Part shown: positions 24,959-32,442 of the stretch, one piece after another
Layout of the letters: each line of letters opens with the position of its first letter
How positions within the stretch are numbered: the stretch's first letter is position 1
Assembly: GCA_018714845.1 (NCBI GenBank)
Contig: DVMR01000058.1
Span: 1 to 64,000 of the forward strand
Source: Candidatus Ventrousia excrementavium
GTDB taxonomy: Bacteria > Bacillota > Clostridia > Oscillospirales > Butyricicoccaceae
DNA length: 64,000 nt
Direction of reading: 5' to 3'
Position numbers and translations under genes: made by a program
Notes under the pieces: model-generated
Told to the model about the DNA's origin: nothing
Database searches by the model: none
What the model saw: the letters and a program-made list of their open reading frames with translations, nothing else

Positions 24959-26128
24959 ATGAACAACTTCATTTTTGAAAACGCAACCAAAGTCTATTTT
25001 GGTCAGGGGTGCGTCAAAGAGTACCTTTCCTGTCTGACAAAGTCCAGCAGCACGGTTCTGCTGGCCTACGGCGGCGGCTCTGTCAAGCGCAACGGCGTTT
25101 ATGACGAGGTCACGGGCATTTTAAAGGCGGCTGGAAAAACGATTGTCGAGTTTTCCGGCATCATGGCCAATCCCACCTATGCCAAGGTGCAGGAAGGCGC
25201 CCGACTGGCCCGCGAGCATCATGCAGACATGATTCTGGCCGTTGGCGGCGGTTCTGTCATGGACTGCTGCAAAGCCGTATCGCTGGCCGCCCGGTATGAC
25301 GGCGACATCTGGGACAATTTCTGGGCCCGCCCGGGCGTCATCTCGGTCGATCCGCTTCCGCTGGGCGTCATCGTGACCGTGGCGGGCACAGGCAGTGAAT
25401 GCAACGGCGGCGCCGTCATCACCAACGAGGAGAAAAAAATCAAAACCGGCCGCGATTATCCAAAGCTCAATCCCCGGTTTGCGCTGATGGACCCCACCTA
25501 TACCTACAGCGTGCCGGCACGCCAGATGGTGTCGGGCGGCTTTGACATTCTCAGCCACATCATGGAGACCTATTTCAGCGGGCCCAACGAGGACAATGTG
25601 TCTGACGACATCATGGAAGCGCTGATGAAAAGCGTCATCCGCAACCTGCGCGCCGCCATCCGCGACCCCAGGGACTACACGGCCCGCAGCAACCTGATGT
25701 GGGACGCCACAATGGCCGAAAACCGCATCATCAAGATGGGTAAAAAATGCGATTTCCAGTGCCACAATATGGAGCATCAGCTGGGAGCTTTTACAGACTG
25801 CAACCACGGCTGCGGCCTGGCTGTGCTACACCCCGTCTATTACCGCCATATTTACAAAGACGGCCTGCCCAAGTTTGTCCGCTTTGCGGAAAACGTCTGG
25901 GGGATTGCCCGCGGCTGTCAGAGCGATGAAGAGCTGGCGCTGGCCGGTGTCAATGCCCTGGCCGCCTTTATCAAAGAAATCGGTCTGCCCACCACACTCA
26001 AAGAACTTGGCGTGACCGATGAATCCATGCTCAAAGAAATTGCCGATTCCTGCGGCATTTCTGCGGGCAGCTACCGCAAAATGACCCATGAAGAAATTTT
26101 GAAGATTTTTCAGGAATGTTATGCGTGA
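24959..26128 (+). CDS. Iron-containing alcohol dehydrogenase (butanol-dehydrogenase-like)
   Basis: A 389-residue group III alcohol dehydrogenase. NAD(P)-binding glycines lie in LAVGGGSVMDCCKA. Metal ligands are expected in the Asp/His set GGFDILSHIMETYF and HNMEHQLGA...DCNHGCGLAVLHP. It resembles the BdhA/YqhD branch that reduces aldehydes with NAD(P)H. ATG 24959 has AAAGGA upstream. It lies 29 nt after the hydrolase and just before the flavodoxin gene, so it is probably in one operon. Confidence 0.92.
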   Translation: MNNFIFENATKVYFGQGCVKEYLSCLTKSSSTVLLAYGGGSVKRNGVYDEVTGILKAAGKTIVEFSGIMANPTYAKVQEGARLAREHHADMILAVGGGSVMDCCKAVSLAARYDGDIWDNFWARPGVISVDPLPLGVIVTVAGTGSECNGGAVITNEEKKIKTGRDYPKLNPRFALMDPTYTYSVPARQMVSGGFDILSHIMETYFSGPNEDNVSDDIMEALMKSVIRNLRAAIRDPRDYTARSNLMWDATMAENRIIKMGKKCDFQCHNMEHQLGAFTDCNHGCGLAVLHPVYYRHIYKDGLPKFVRFAENVWGIARGCQSDEELALAGVNALAAFIKEIGLPTTLKELGVTDESMLKEIADSCGISAGSYRKMTHEEILKIFQECYA

Positions 26129-26142
26129 AGGGAGTCATGAAC

Positions 26143-26844
26143 ATGAAGAAAACTGTTTGCCTGCTGCTGGCCTTTGCCATGCTGTTCAGCCTGGCTGCGT
26201 GCAGCCAGCCATCCGAACCGTCTGAGCCCGCACAAAATGAGCCCGTGCAGCCTCAGGAGCCCCAGTCGCCGGACACATCCGAGCCGTCAGGCAGCACAGA
26301 TGACACTGCTGCGCCGTCCGAGCCCGAGCCGTCCGCGGACGACGCAGCTGAACCCGAGACCGGCAAGACTCTGGTCGTCTATTTTTCTGCAACCGGTAAC
26401 ACCGAACAGGCGGCTGGTTACATTGCCGAAGCCACGCGCGGCGACCTCTTTGAACTGACCCCGGCAGAGCCGTATTCCGATGACGACCTGAACTGGCGCG
26501 ACGAAAGCAGCCGCGTGGTCTATGAGTACGAGCACCCCGACGAGCGCGACATCGAGCTGACGGCTGCCTCGCTTGACAACTGGGATGAGTATGATACGAT
26601 ATTTATCGGATACCCGATTTGGTGGGGCATTGCCGCCTGGCCGGTCGACACCTTTGTCGAGGCCAACGACTTCACCGGCAAGACCGTCATTCCGTTCTGC
26701 ACATCTTCCAGCTCGGGACTGGGTGAAAGCGGCGAGCTGCTGGCCGAGCAGGCTGGCACCGGCGAGTGGCTGGAAGGCCATCGGTTTTCTTCCAGCGTAA
26801 GTGCCGACGACGTGCAGGCCTGGCTGGACGAGCTGGGGCTGTAA
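26143..26844 (+). CDS. Lipoprotein with a flavodoxin-like domain
   Basis: A 233-residue protein. The signal peptide ends in the lipobox LAAC, followed by a roughly 55-residue Ser/Pro/Glu-rich linker, then a flavodoxin domain: FMN-phosphate loop VVYFSATGNTEQAA, YPIWWGIAAWPVDTFVE around the isoalloxazine site, and FCTSSSSGLGES. The predicted lipid anchor puts the flavin domain outside the cytoplasm, unusual for classic flavodoxins. ATG 26143 is chosen because the ATG two codons earlier abuts the GGGAG site. It overlaps nothing and follows the dehydrogenase by 14 nt. Confidence 0.87.
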   Translation: MKKTVCLLLAFAMLFSLAACSQPSEPSEPAQNEPVQPQEPQSPDTSEPSGSTDDTAAPSEPEPSADDAAEPETGKTLVVYFSATGNTEQAAGYIAEATRGDLFELTPAEPYSDDDLNWRDESSRVVYEYEHPDERDIELTAASLDNWDEYDTIFIGYPIWWGIAAWPVDTFVEANDFTGKTVIPFCTSSSSGLGESGELLAEQAGTGEWLEGHRFSSSVSADDVQAWLDELGL

Positions 26845-26869
26845 GCCTCTGCCAAAAAAGGCGCTTCCC

Positions 26870-27838
26870 ATGAAAAGAATGATTGCCATGATTCTGGCGC
26901 AGATGCTGACCTTTGGCCTGGCCGCCTGCGAGGCGCAGGGCCCTGATTCCAAATCAGACGCCGGTGCAGGCAGCGACGCGCCGCAGCAAGACAACGTCCA
27001 GCCCATTCCCGAAGAACCGGTCGAAGGCGGCGATACCGTCGCCACGGCCGTGGTAACGCCGGATGCGCAGCAGGTGCTGTATCTGTGGGAGAACGGCAAT
27101 GTGCCCGCGACCACAGAATACACCGAAAACAACGGCAGCTACTTTGACGCCCCGGATTTCCGCCCCTATATCACCAGCTACCCCGTTCCATCGGGGACTG
27201 ACATCAAGGGCGCAGTGCTCATCTGTGCGGGCGGCGCGTTTCAGTTCCGCAGTGAGAGTGAGGGCCGCCCGGTGGCCGAGGCGCTGAGCGAACGGGGCTA
27301 TCAGAGCTTTGTTGTGGACTACCGCCTGCGCCCCTATACCCAGCAGGAAGGCGCGCTCGATCTGGCCCGGGCAGTCCGGTTTGTCCGCGCCCATGCCGAA
27401 GAATATGGCATTGACGAAAACGACATCGCTGTGATGGGCTTTTCGGCCGGCGGGATTTTAAGCGGTGAAATGCTGCTGCACTTTGACGGTCAGGTCGACG
27501 GAACAGCATTAGATCCTGATTATGTCCCGGACGCGCTCGACCAGGTTTCCGCTGACGCGGCAGCCTGCGGCATGATTTATTCGTTTTACGGCCGGCTGAG
27601 CATCGGCACCACTGATGTAGAGCTGCTGCGCTCGGGGAATCTTCCGCCGACCTTTTACTGCTACGGCACCCTCGACCCGTTCTATTCACAGTTTCTCGCC
27701 AATGCCGATGCCGCCGAGCAGGCCGGCGTAAGTATGCAGCGCCTGCAGCTGGACGACATGCCTCACGGCTTCGGTGCAGGCGGAGACTGGATTCCCACCT
27801 ATGACGAATGGCTGTCCCGTATTTTTGACGGCCAATAA
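26870..27838 (+). CDS. Second lipoprotein alpha/beta-hydrolase (acetyl-esterase-like)
   Basis: A 322-residue protein with signal peptide MKRMIAMILAQMLTFGLAAC and lipobox LAAC. The hydrolase domain has an oxyanion region ICAGGAFQFRSESEGRPVAEAL, nucleophile GFSAGG, and a late His in DMPHGFGAGG. This is the BD-FAE/Aes architecture, distinct in sequence from the 23.9 kb lipoprotein but with the same plan. It probably removes acetyl or acyl groups from an external substrate. The ribosome binding site before ATG 26870 is weak, so coupling to the flavodoxin gene is likely. Confidence 0.85.
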   Translation: MKRMIAMILAQMLTFGLAACEAQGPDSKSDAGAGSDAPQQDNVQPIPEEPVEGGDTVATAVVTPDAQQVLYLWENGNVPATTEYTENNGSYFDAPDFRPYITSYPVPSGTDIKGAVLICAGGAFQFRSESEGRPVAEALSERGYQSFVVDYRLRPYTQQEGALDLARAVRFVRAHAEEYGIDENDIAVMGFSAGGILSGEMLLHFDGQVDGTALDPDYVPDALDQVSADAAACGMIYSFYGRLSIGTTDVELLRSGNLPPTFYCYGTLDPFYSQFLANADAAEQAGVSMQRLQLDDMPHGFGAGGDWIPTYDEWLSRIFDGQ

Positions 27839-27898
27839 TTCCCGGTACGGCTATACCGGTTTGACATACACAATTATTTTATCAAAGGAGTGCTTATC

Positions 27899-28459
27899 AT
27901 GCGGAAAAACTTCGGAGCAAAGCCCTGGCTGTACCCTCTTCCTGTGCTCATCATCGGCACCTATAATGAAGACGGCACTGCCGATGCCATGAACGCCGCC
28001 TGGGGCGGTCTGTACGGCTCTGACAAAGTCGTTTTGTGCCTGAGCGCAGGCCATAAAACCACTGCCAACATCAAGGCAAAAGGCGCCTTTACCGTCAGCT
28101 TTGCCGACGCTGCCAACGTGGTCGCCTCAGACTATGTGGGCATGGTCTCTGCCAACAGCGAACCCAAGAAGCTGGAAAAATCCGGCTTTCACACGACCAA
28201 GAGCGAGTTTGTGGACGCGCCGCTGATTGACGAGCTGCCTGTCGCCATGGAGTGCGAGCTGCTCAAAATCACCGAGGATGGCAACATCATCGGCCGGATT
28301 GTCAATGTCAGTGCTGATGAGAGCGTTCTGGACGCGGACGGCAGCATCGATCTCGGCAAGTTCCGCCCCATTTCCTTTGAACCGGTACACAGGGTCTATC
28401 ATGTCATGGGCGAGCGGGTCGGCAACGCTTTCAGCGACGGCGCAGCCCTGAACAAGTAA
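27899..28459 (+). CDS. Flavin reductase-like (FMN-binding split barrel) protein
   Basis: A 186-residue cytosolic protein. KPWLYPLPVLIIGTYNEDGTADAMNAAWGG and GHKTTANIKAKGAFTVSFAD are typical of the flavoredoxin-type flavin reductases of Clostridia and of the paralogue at 35.7 kb. These bind FMN; partners vary. ATG 27899 has AAAGGAG eight bases upstream. A small inverted repeat (CCGGTA/TACCGG, 27842-27859) precedes it. Confidence 0.88.
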   Translation: MRKNFGAKPWLYPLPVLIIGTYNEDGTADAMNAAWGGLYGSDKVVLCLSAGHKTTANIKAKGAFTVSFADAANVVASDYVGMVSANSEPKKLEKSGFHTTKSEFVDAPLIDELPVAMECELLKITEDGNIIGRIVNVSADESVLDADGSIDLGKFRPISFEPVHRVYHVMGERVGNAFSDGAALNK

Positions 28460-28470
28460 GGCGGTCAGTG

Positions 28471-28794
28471 ATGGACAAGGTGACTGCCGGCAGAGATGCC
28501 ATGGGCGAGTTTGCGCCCAAGTTTGCACAGTTCAATGACGATGTGCTGTTCGGCGAGGTCTGGTCCCGCGAGGACCAGCTCTCGCCCCGGGACCGGAGTC
28601 TGATTACTGTCTCTGCCCTGATGGCCAGCGGTATTCTGGACTCTTCCCTGCTTCATCATATCCAGCGGGCCAAAGCCAACGGCGTGACACAGGTGGAAAT
28701 GTCCGAGGCCCTGACCCAGCTCGCCTTCTATGCGGGCTGGCCGAAAGCGTGGGCTGCCCTGCGCATGGCCAAGGATGTCTACACGGATGAATAA
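28471..28794 (+). CDS. Carboxymuconolactone decarboxylase-family protein
   Basis: A 107-residue AhpD-like/CMD fold protein: FAQFNDDVLFGEVWSRE, LSPRDRSLITVSALMASG, HIQRAKANGVTQVEMSEALTQLAFYAGWPKAW. The CxxC pair used by peroxidase members is absent, so a thiol peroxidase role is unlikely. CMD genes of this kind often travel with flavodoxin, aldo/keto reductase and alcohol dehydrogenase genes. Start ATG 28471 (a GTG lies one codon before). Its end overlaps the next start. Confidence 0.88.
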   Translation: MDKVTAGRDAMGEFAPKFAQFNDDVLFGEVWSREDQLSPRDRSLITVSALMASGILDSSLLHHIQRAKANGVTQVEMSEALTQLAFYAGWPKAWAALRMAKDVYTDE

Positions 28795-29521
28795 AACCGA
28801 CCGCCCCTTTGTTGTCTGCCACATGCTCACATCGCTGGATGGAAAGATAGACGGCGAGTTCTTTGCAGCGCCTGAAACCGCACCCGCGCAGGCGGAGTAC
28901 GGCCGTCTGCGCGGTTTTTACAGCTGCCAGGCCACGCTGTACGGCACAACGACCATGCAGGGCAGCTACTCTGAAGGCCTGGCTCCTGCCGTTCTGCCGC
29001 CGGCCGACGGGACTGTTCCCAGAAGCGACTACGTCAATGCAGACGGGCTTGCGCTGGGGAACTTTATTGTCTCTATGGACCCGCAGGGCGTGCTGGGCTG
29101 GAACTCCAACATTATCGAAAAAAAGAACCGCCCCAAAGCACACGTCATCGAGGCGCTGACCGAGCAGGTGTCTTCTGAATACCTCAGCTATCTGCGGCAG
29201 TTCGGCATCTCTTATCTGTTTGCCGGCAAAGACCGCCTGGACTGTGCCCTGCTCCTTCAAAAGCTGAAAAAGCTCTTTTCCATCGAACGCCTGATGATTG
29301 CCGGCGGCGGCGTCGCCAACTGGTCCCTTTTGCAGGACGGACTGATTGACGAGCTCAGCCTGGTCATCGCCCCGGTGGCCGACGGCAGCACAACGGCGGT
29401 TTCCATCTTTGAAAAGGCCGGCTTTTTGCCTCCACACGGGCCGGTGGCCTTTACACTGAAGGAAGCCAGACCCTTTGAGGGCAATGGCCTGTGGCTGCGG
29501 TATGAGACCGCAGAGCCTTAA
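28787..29521 (+). CDS. Dihydrofolate-reductase-fold protein (RibD C-terminal domain family)
   Basis: A 244-residue single-domain NADPH-dependent reductase of the RibD-C type: VVCHMLTSLDGKIDGEFF at the N-terminus, LMIAGGGVANWSLLQDGLIDELSLVIAPVA in the core, and the usual end GLWLRYE. It lacks the deaminase domain, so it need not make riboflavin. It overlaps the CMD gene by 8 nt. Its TAA stop lies right at the junction with the truncated aldo/keto reductase, which may mark a deletion end point. Confidence 0.85.
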   Translation: MNKTDRPFVVCHMLTSLDGKIDGEFFAAPETAPAQAEYGRLRGFYSCQATLYGTTTMQGSYSEGLAPAVLPPADGTVPRSDYVNADGLALGNFIVSMDPQGVLGWNSNIIEKKNRPKAHVIEALTEQVSSEYLSYLRQFGISYLFAGKDRLDCALLLQKLKKLFSIERLMIAGGGVANWSLLQDGLIDELSLVIAPVADGSTTAVSIFEKAGFLPPHGPVAFTLKEARPFEGNGLWLRYETAEP

Positions 29522-30199
29522 AAAAGCGGCGTGCCCAGAGATGAGCTTTTTCTGACCACAAAGATATGGATTTCGAATGCCGGGTATGAAAAAGCCAAGG
29601 CATCCATCAACAGTTCATTGCAGAGGCTGAAAACCGACTATATCGATTTGCTGCTCATCCATCAGCCTTTTGGCGACTATTACGGCGCCTATCGCGCCAT
29701 GGAAGAGGCCTACAAGGCCGGCAAGCTGCGCGCCATCGGCGTGTCAAACTTTTACCCTGACCGGCTCATCGACCTGTGTCAGTTTGCCCGGGTGACGCCG
29801 GCCGTCAACCAGGTCGAAACCCATGTGTTCCATCAGCAGAAAACCGCACATGAATATATGAAAAAGTACGGCGTTCAGCATGAATCCTGGGGTCCCTTTG
29901 CCGAGGGCAGAAAGGACTTTTTCTCCAATCCCGTGCTGACCGAAATCGGCGCCAAATACGGCAAAACATCTGCACAGACCGCGCTGCGCTTTCTGCTGCA
30001 AAGCGACGTGGTCGTCATTCCCAAGTCCACACACAAAGAGCGTATGGCACAGAATATCGACGTATTTGACTTCACCCTGAGCGATGAAGATATGCAGTCC
30101 ATTGCCGCGCTCGACGAAGGCGAAAGCCTGTTCTTTTCACACTATGACCCTGCGACAGTCGAGATGCTGACCAATATGGGAAAAACGCGGATTGTGTAG
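29522..30199 (+). pseudogene. 5'-truncated aldo/keto reductase
   Basis: The frame reads KSGVPRDELFLTTKIW directly after the preceding stop codon and continues to a normal AKR C-terminus. The catalytic Lys (TTKIW) and His (LLIHQP) are present. The first 60 or so residues, which hold the catalytic Asp and Tyr and the first barrel strands, are missing. There is no ribosome binding site before the only usable start (GTG 29531). The homology begins mid-motif, which indicates a deletion rather than a misplaced start. No internal frameshift is visible, so the loss looks recent. Confidence 0.8.
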
Positions 30200-30278
30200 T
30201 CCAAAGTCCGCCCCATATAAGTCCGCAGACGTTGTCCAGGTTCTCTGATACTCTTTCCTGCTGCTTTTTACCCTGACG

Positions 30279-30328
30279 GCAAGCCCGCCGGTTCTGGTTT
30301 TCCTGATTTCCCAGACCGGCAGGCTTGC
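30279..30328 (+). terminator. Imperfect hairpin after the accessory cluster
   Basis: Arms GCAAGCCCGCCGGTTCTGG and CCAGACCGGCAGGCTTGC (one mismatch, one bulge) with a loop of about 12 nt. The following T tract is poor (TCTATT), so termination may be partial. The rest of 30200-30373 holds nothing else I recognise. Confidence 0.5.
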
Positions 30329-30373
30329 TCTATTCGGTACCGATACACCCGCTGCGCCCCGGCGGCTAAAAGT

Positions 30374-30601
30374 TCACCAGACTTCCAGGGCGTCCTCCAC
30401 TACATCGAGCAGATGGTCCAGCGCCAGTTCTGACTGTGTGCATCTCTGCGCCAGCTGCAAAACAAAATCCCGATCAAGTGATATATCGGCAATGCGCGCC
30501 GCGCAGCTTCCGTCCCGCATGGCGCAAATGCCAAACGCTTGGTATTCTCCCGCTTCCTCACTGTATTCCCGGCTTTCAAACATGCAGTACTGTATCTTCA
30601 C
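30374..30601 (-). CDS. Small DUF6514-like protein
   Basis: A 75-residue soluble protein. Its C-terminal half, ARIADISLDRDFVLQLAQRCTQSELALDHLLDVVEDALE, matches my recollection of the DUF6514 family common in Clostridia, whose function is unknown. I chose GTG 30601, since AAAGG lies nine bases upstream, while the in-frame ATG at 30610 touches it. The gene overlaps the end of the HTH gene by 26 nt, so the two form a translationally coupled pair. Confidence 0.6.
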   Translation of the reverse strand: MKIQYCMFESREYSEEAGEYQAFGICAMRDGSCAARIADISLDRDFVLQLAQRCTQSELALDHLLDVVEDALEVW

Positions 30602-30818
30602 CGCTCTCATCCTTTCTGTCAAGGAATTGATTCAAGTCCAGCTCCAGGACCCGCGCTACGCGCACGCATATTTCAAAGCCCGCGCTCACGTCTCCCTTTT
30701 CAATCTGCTGGTACCATCGCGTTGAAATATCGGCCAGCTCGGCAACCTTTTCCTGCGACCAGTGCTTTGCTTCCCGCGCCTCGCTGACCGCGCGGGCAAA
30801 GTCGGCTAGTATGTGCAT
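30576..30818 (-). CDS. Short XRE-family helix-turn-helix regulator
   Basis: An 80-residue Cro/CI-type DNA-binding protein: FARAVSEAREAKHWSQEKVAELADISTRWYQQIEKGDVSAGFEICVRVARVLELDLNQF is one complete HTH_3 domain with nothing else. ATG 30818 has AGGAGGAG upstream. It is divergent from the pheST leader across an AT-rich region. The coupled DUF6514-like gene suggests a small two-gene regulatory unit. Confidence 0.88.
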   Translation of the reverse strand: MHILADFARAVSEAREAKHWSQEKVAELADISTRWYQQIEKGDVSAGFEICVRVARVLELDLNQFLDRKDESGEDTVLHV

Positions 30819-31083
30819 GCTTTTCTCCTCCTTTGCATACAGAATACCTTTTGCGCCGCCATTTCGGAACGATTCATGGTTCATTATCACTAATAATCCA
30901 CAATATTCACCAAAAATGAACAATTTATTTTGACAAATATCCAAAATATTCTGCTTTGCATGGTATACTGATGCTGCTTTTCACTGAGCAGAATGATTAT
31001 ACAGGAAGCAGCAGGTAAATTCCAGCATTATTTTCTATATATTACCATATTTCTATCTTTGCAAGGCATATGCGCAAAAGCTC

Positions 31084-31112
31084 TTGCGTTTTTTCACGGA
31101 ATGTGGTATAAA
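31084..31112 (+). promoter_or_regulatory. Candidate pheST promoter
   Basis: TTGCGT (31084-31089), a 17-nt spacer and TATAAA (31107-31112) with TG one base upstream (extended -10). It would start the T-box leader about 290 nt before pheS. Another TGGTATACT lies at about 30962-30970. Confidence 0.5.
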
Positions 31113-31118
31113 AAGATG

Positions 31119-31377
31119 TATATATCGCAAAATGCGATGACGGAGAGAGTAGCGTGCCTGTTCCTGTGGCAGAGAATGGCGGTCACCGGCTGCGAGCCGC
31201 CTGCGGGAAAGCTGCGTGAAGTTCACTCCTGAGCACCGGCGTGGAACCCCCTGGGGCAGTAGACGCCGGCGGTCGGCCCCGTTACGGCCTAAAGCGCCCG
31301 CCCATTGATGGCGGGAAGCAGGGTGGTACCGCGGAAGGTTGCTTTCGTCCCTATGGGGGCGGAAGCTTTTTTTGTTT
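31119..31377 (+). promoter_or_regulatory. Phe T-box leader with intrinsic terminator
   Basis: Stem I starts with GGAGAGAGTAGC. The 3' side of the specifier loop carries TTC (31222-31224, phenylalanine) just before ACTCC, which pairs with the GGAG. The T-box sequence AGGGTGGTACCGCGG is at 31320-31334. A terminator stem follows (GCTTTCGTCCC / GGGGGCGGAAGC, 31341-31366) with seven Ts. Uncharged tRNA-Phe should favour the antiterminator and so expression of pheST. Confidence 0.92.
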
Positions 31378-31408
31378 TCTATTTTCATCATACAAGGAGC
31401 TGTTGACA

Positions 31409-32428
31409 TTGAAGCAGAAACTCAGGCAGATTCTCGACTCTGCGCTCGGCGACATCCAGGGCGCTGTTTCGAAAGAGGCGCTGGAAAACGTCCGTGTCCG
31501 TTTTCTGGGCAAAAAGGGCGAGTTGACCGCTATTTTGCGCGGCATGGGCGCTCTGAGCCCTGAAGAGCGCCCGGCTATGGGCCAGCTGGCCAACGAGGTG
31601 CGCGCCAAAATTGAAAAGGCCCTTGAAGACGCGGCCGCAGGTATGGAACGCCGCGCTTTTGAGGCGCGCATAGCGCGCGAGACCATCGACGTCACCATGC
31701 CGGGCACCAAAATGGCCACAGGCCGCAAGCACCCGCTCAACATCGTGCTCGACGAGCTGTGCGACATTTTTGTCGGCATGGGCTTTTCCATCGCTGAAGG
31801 GCCGGAGGTCGAACTGGATTACTATAATTTCGAAGCCCTGAACATCCCCAAAAATCACCCTGCACGCGACACGCAGGATACCTTTTACGTCAATGACAAC
31901 ATCGTGCTGCGCACTCAGACTTCCGGTATGCAGGTGCGCACCATGGAAAAGCAAAAGCCTCCCATCCGCATGATTGCACCGGGGCGCGTTTTCCGCTCGG
32001 ACGCCGTCGACGCCAACCACTCGCCTGTCTTCCACCAGATCGAGGGTCTGGTCGTTGACAAGGGCGTCACCATGGGCGACCTCAAGGGCACGCTCGAAAT
32101 CTTTGCCAAGCGACTGTACGGCGAAGACACCCGCGTGCGCTTCCGCCCGCACCACTTCCCCTTTACCGAGCCGAGCGCCGAAATGGACATGATGTGTTTC
32201 AAATGCCAGGGCGAAGGCTGCCGGCTGTGCAAGGGCGAGGGCTGGATTGAGATTCTCGGCTGCGGCATGGTGCATCCGCGCGTGCTGCGCACCTGCGGCA
32301 TTGACCCGGACGTCTATTCAGGCTTTGCCTTTGGCATCGGCCTTGAGCGCATCGTCATGCGCCGTTACAAAATCGACGACATGCGCCTGCTGTTCGAAAA
32401 CGACGCGCGCTTCTTGTCGCAATTCTAA
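31409..32428 (+). CDS. pheS: Phenylalanyl-tRNA synthetase alpha subunit
   Basis: A 339-residue class II synthetase subunit. A coiled N-terminal arm is followed by the catalytic domain: [19 protein letters not shown], motif 2 region [31 protein letters not shown], and motif 3 [15 protein letters not shown]. Start TTG 31409, with AAGGAG ten bases upstream; the open frame runs into the T-box and is not coding there. Residues 255-280 contain [16 protein letters not shown], a Cys-rich insertion that could bind zinc. Confidence 0.96.
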   Translation: MKQKLRQILDSALGDIQGAVSKEALENVRVRFLGKKGELTAILRGMGALSPEERPAMGQLANEVRAKIEKALEDAAAGMERRAFEARIARETIDVTMPGTKMATGRKHPLNIVLDELCDIFVGMGFSIAEGPEVELDYYNFEALNIPKNHPARDTQDTFYVNDNIVLRTQTSGMQVRTMEKQKPPIRMIAPGRVFRSDAVDANHSPVFHQIEGLVVDKGVTMGDLKGTLEIFAKRLYGEDTRVRFRPHHFPFTEPSAEMDMMCFKCQGEGCRLCKGEGWIEILGCGMVHPRVLRTCGIDPDVYSGFAFGIGLERIVMRRYKIDDMRLLFENDARFLSQF

Positions 32429-32442
32429 GGAGGGACACATTC

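Noticed and set aside
31241-31408. N-terminal extension of PheS running into the leader
   Set aside because: That stretch is the T-box and terminator; TTG 31409 has a good ribosome binding site and gives the usual PheS length.
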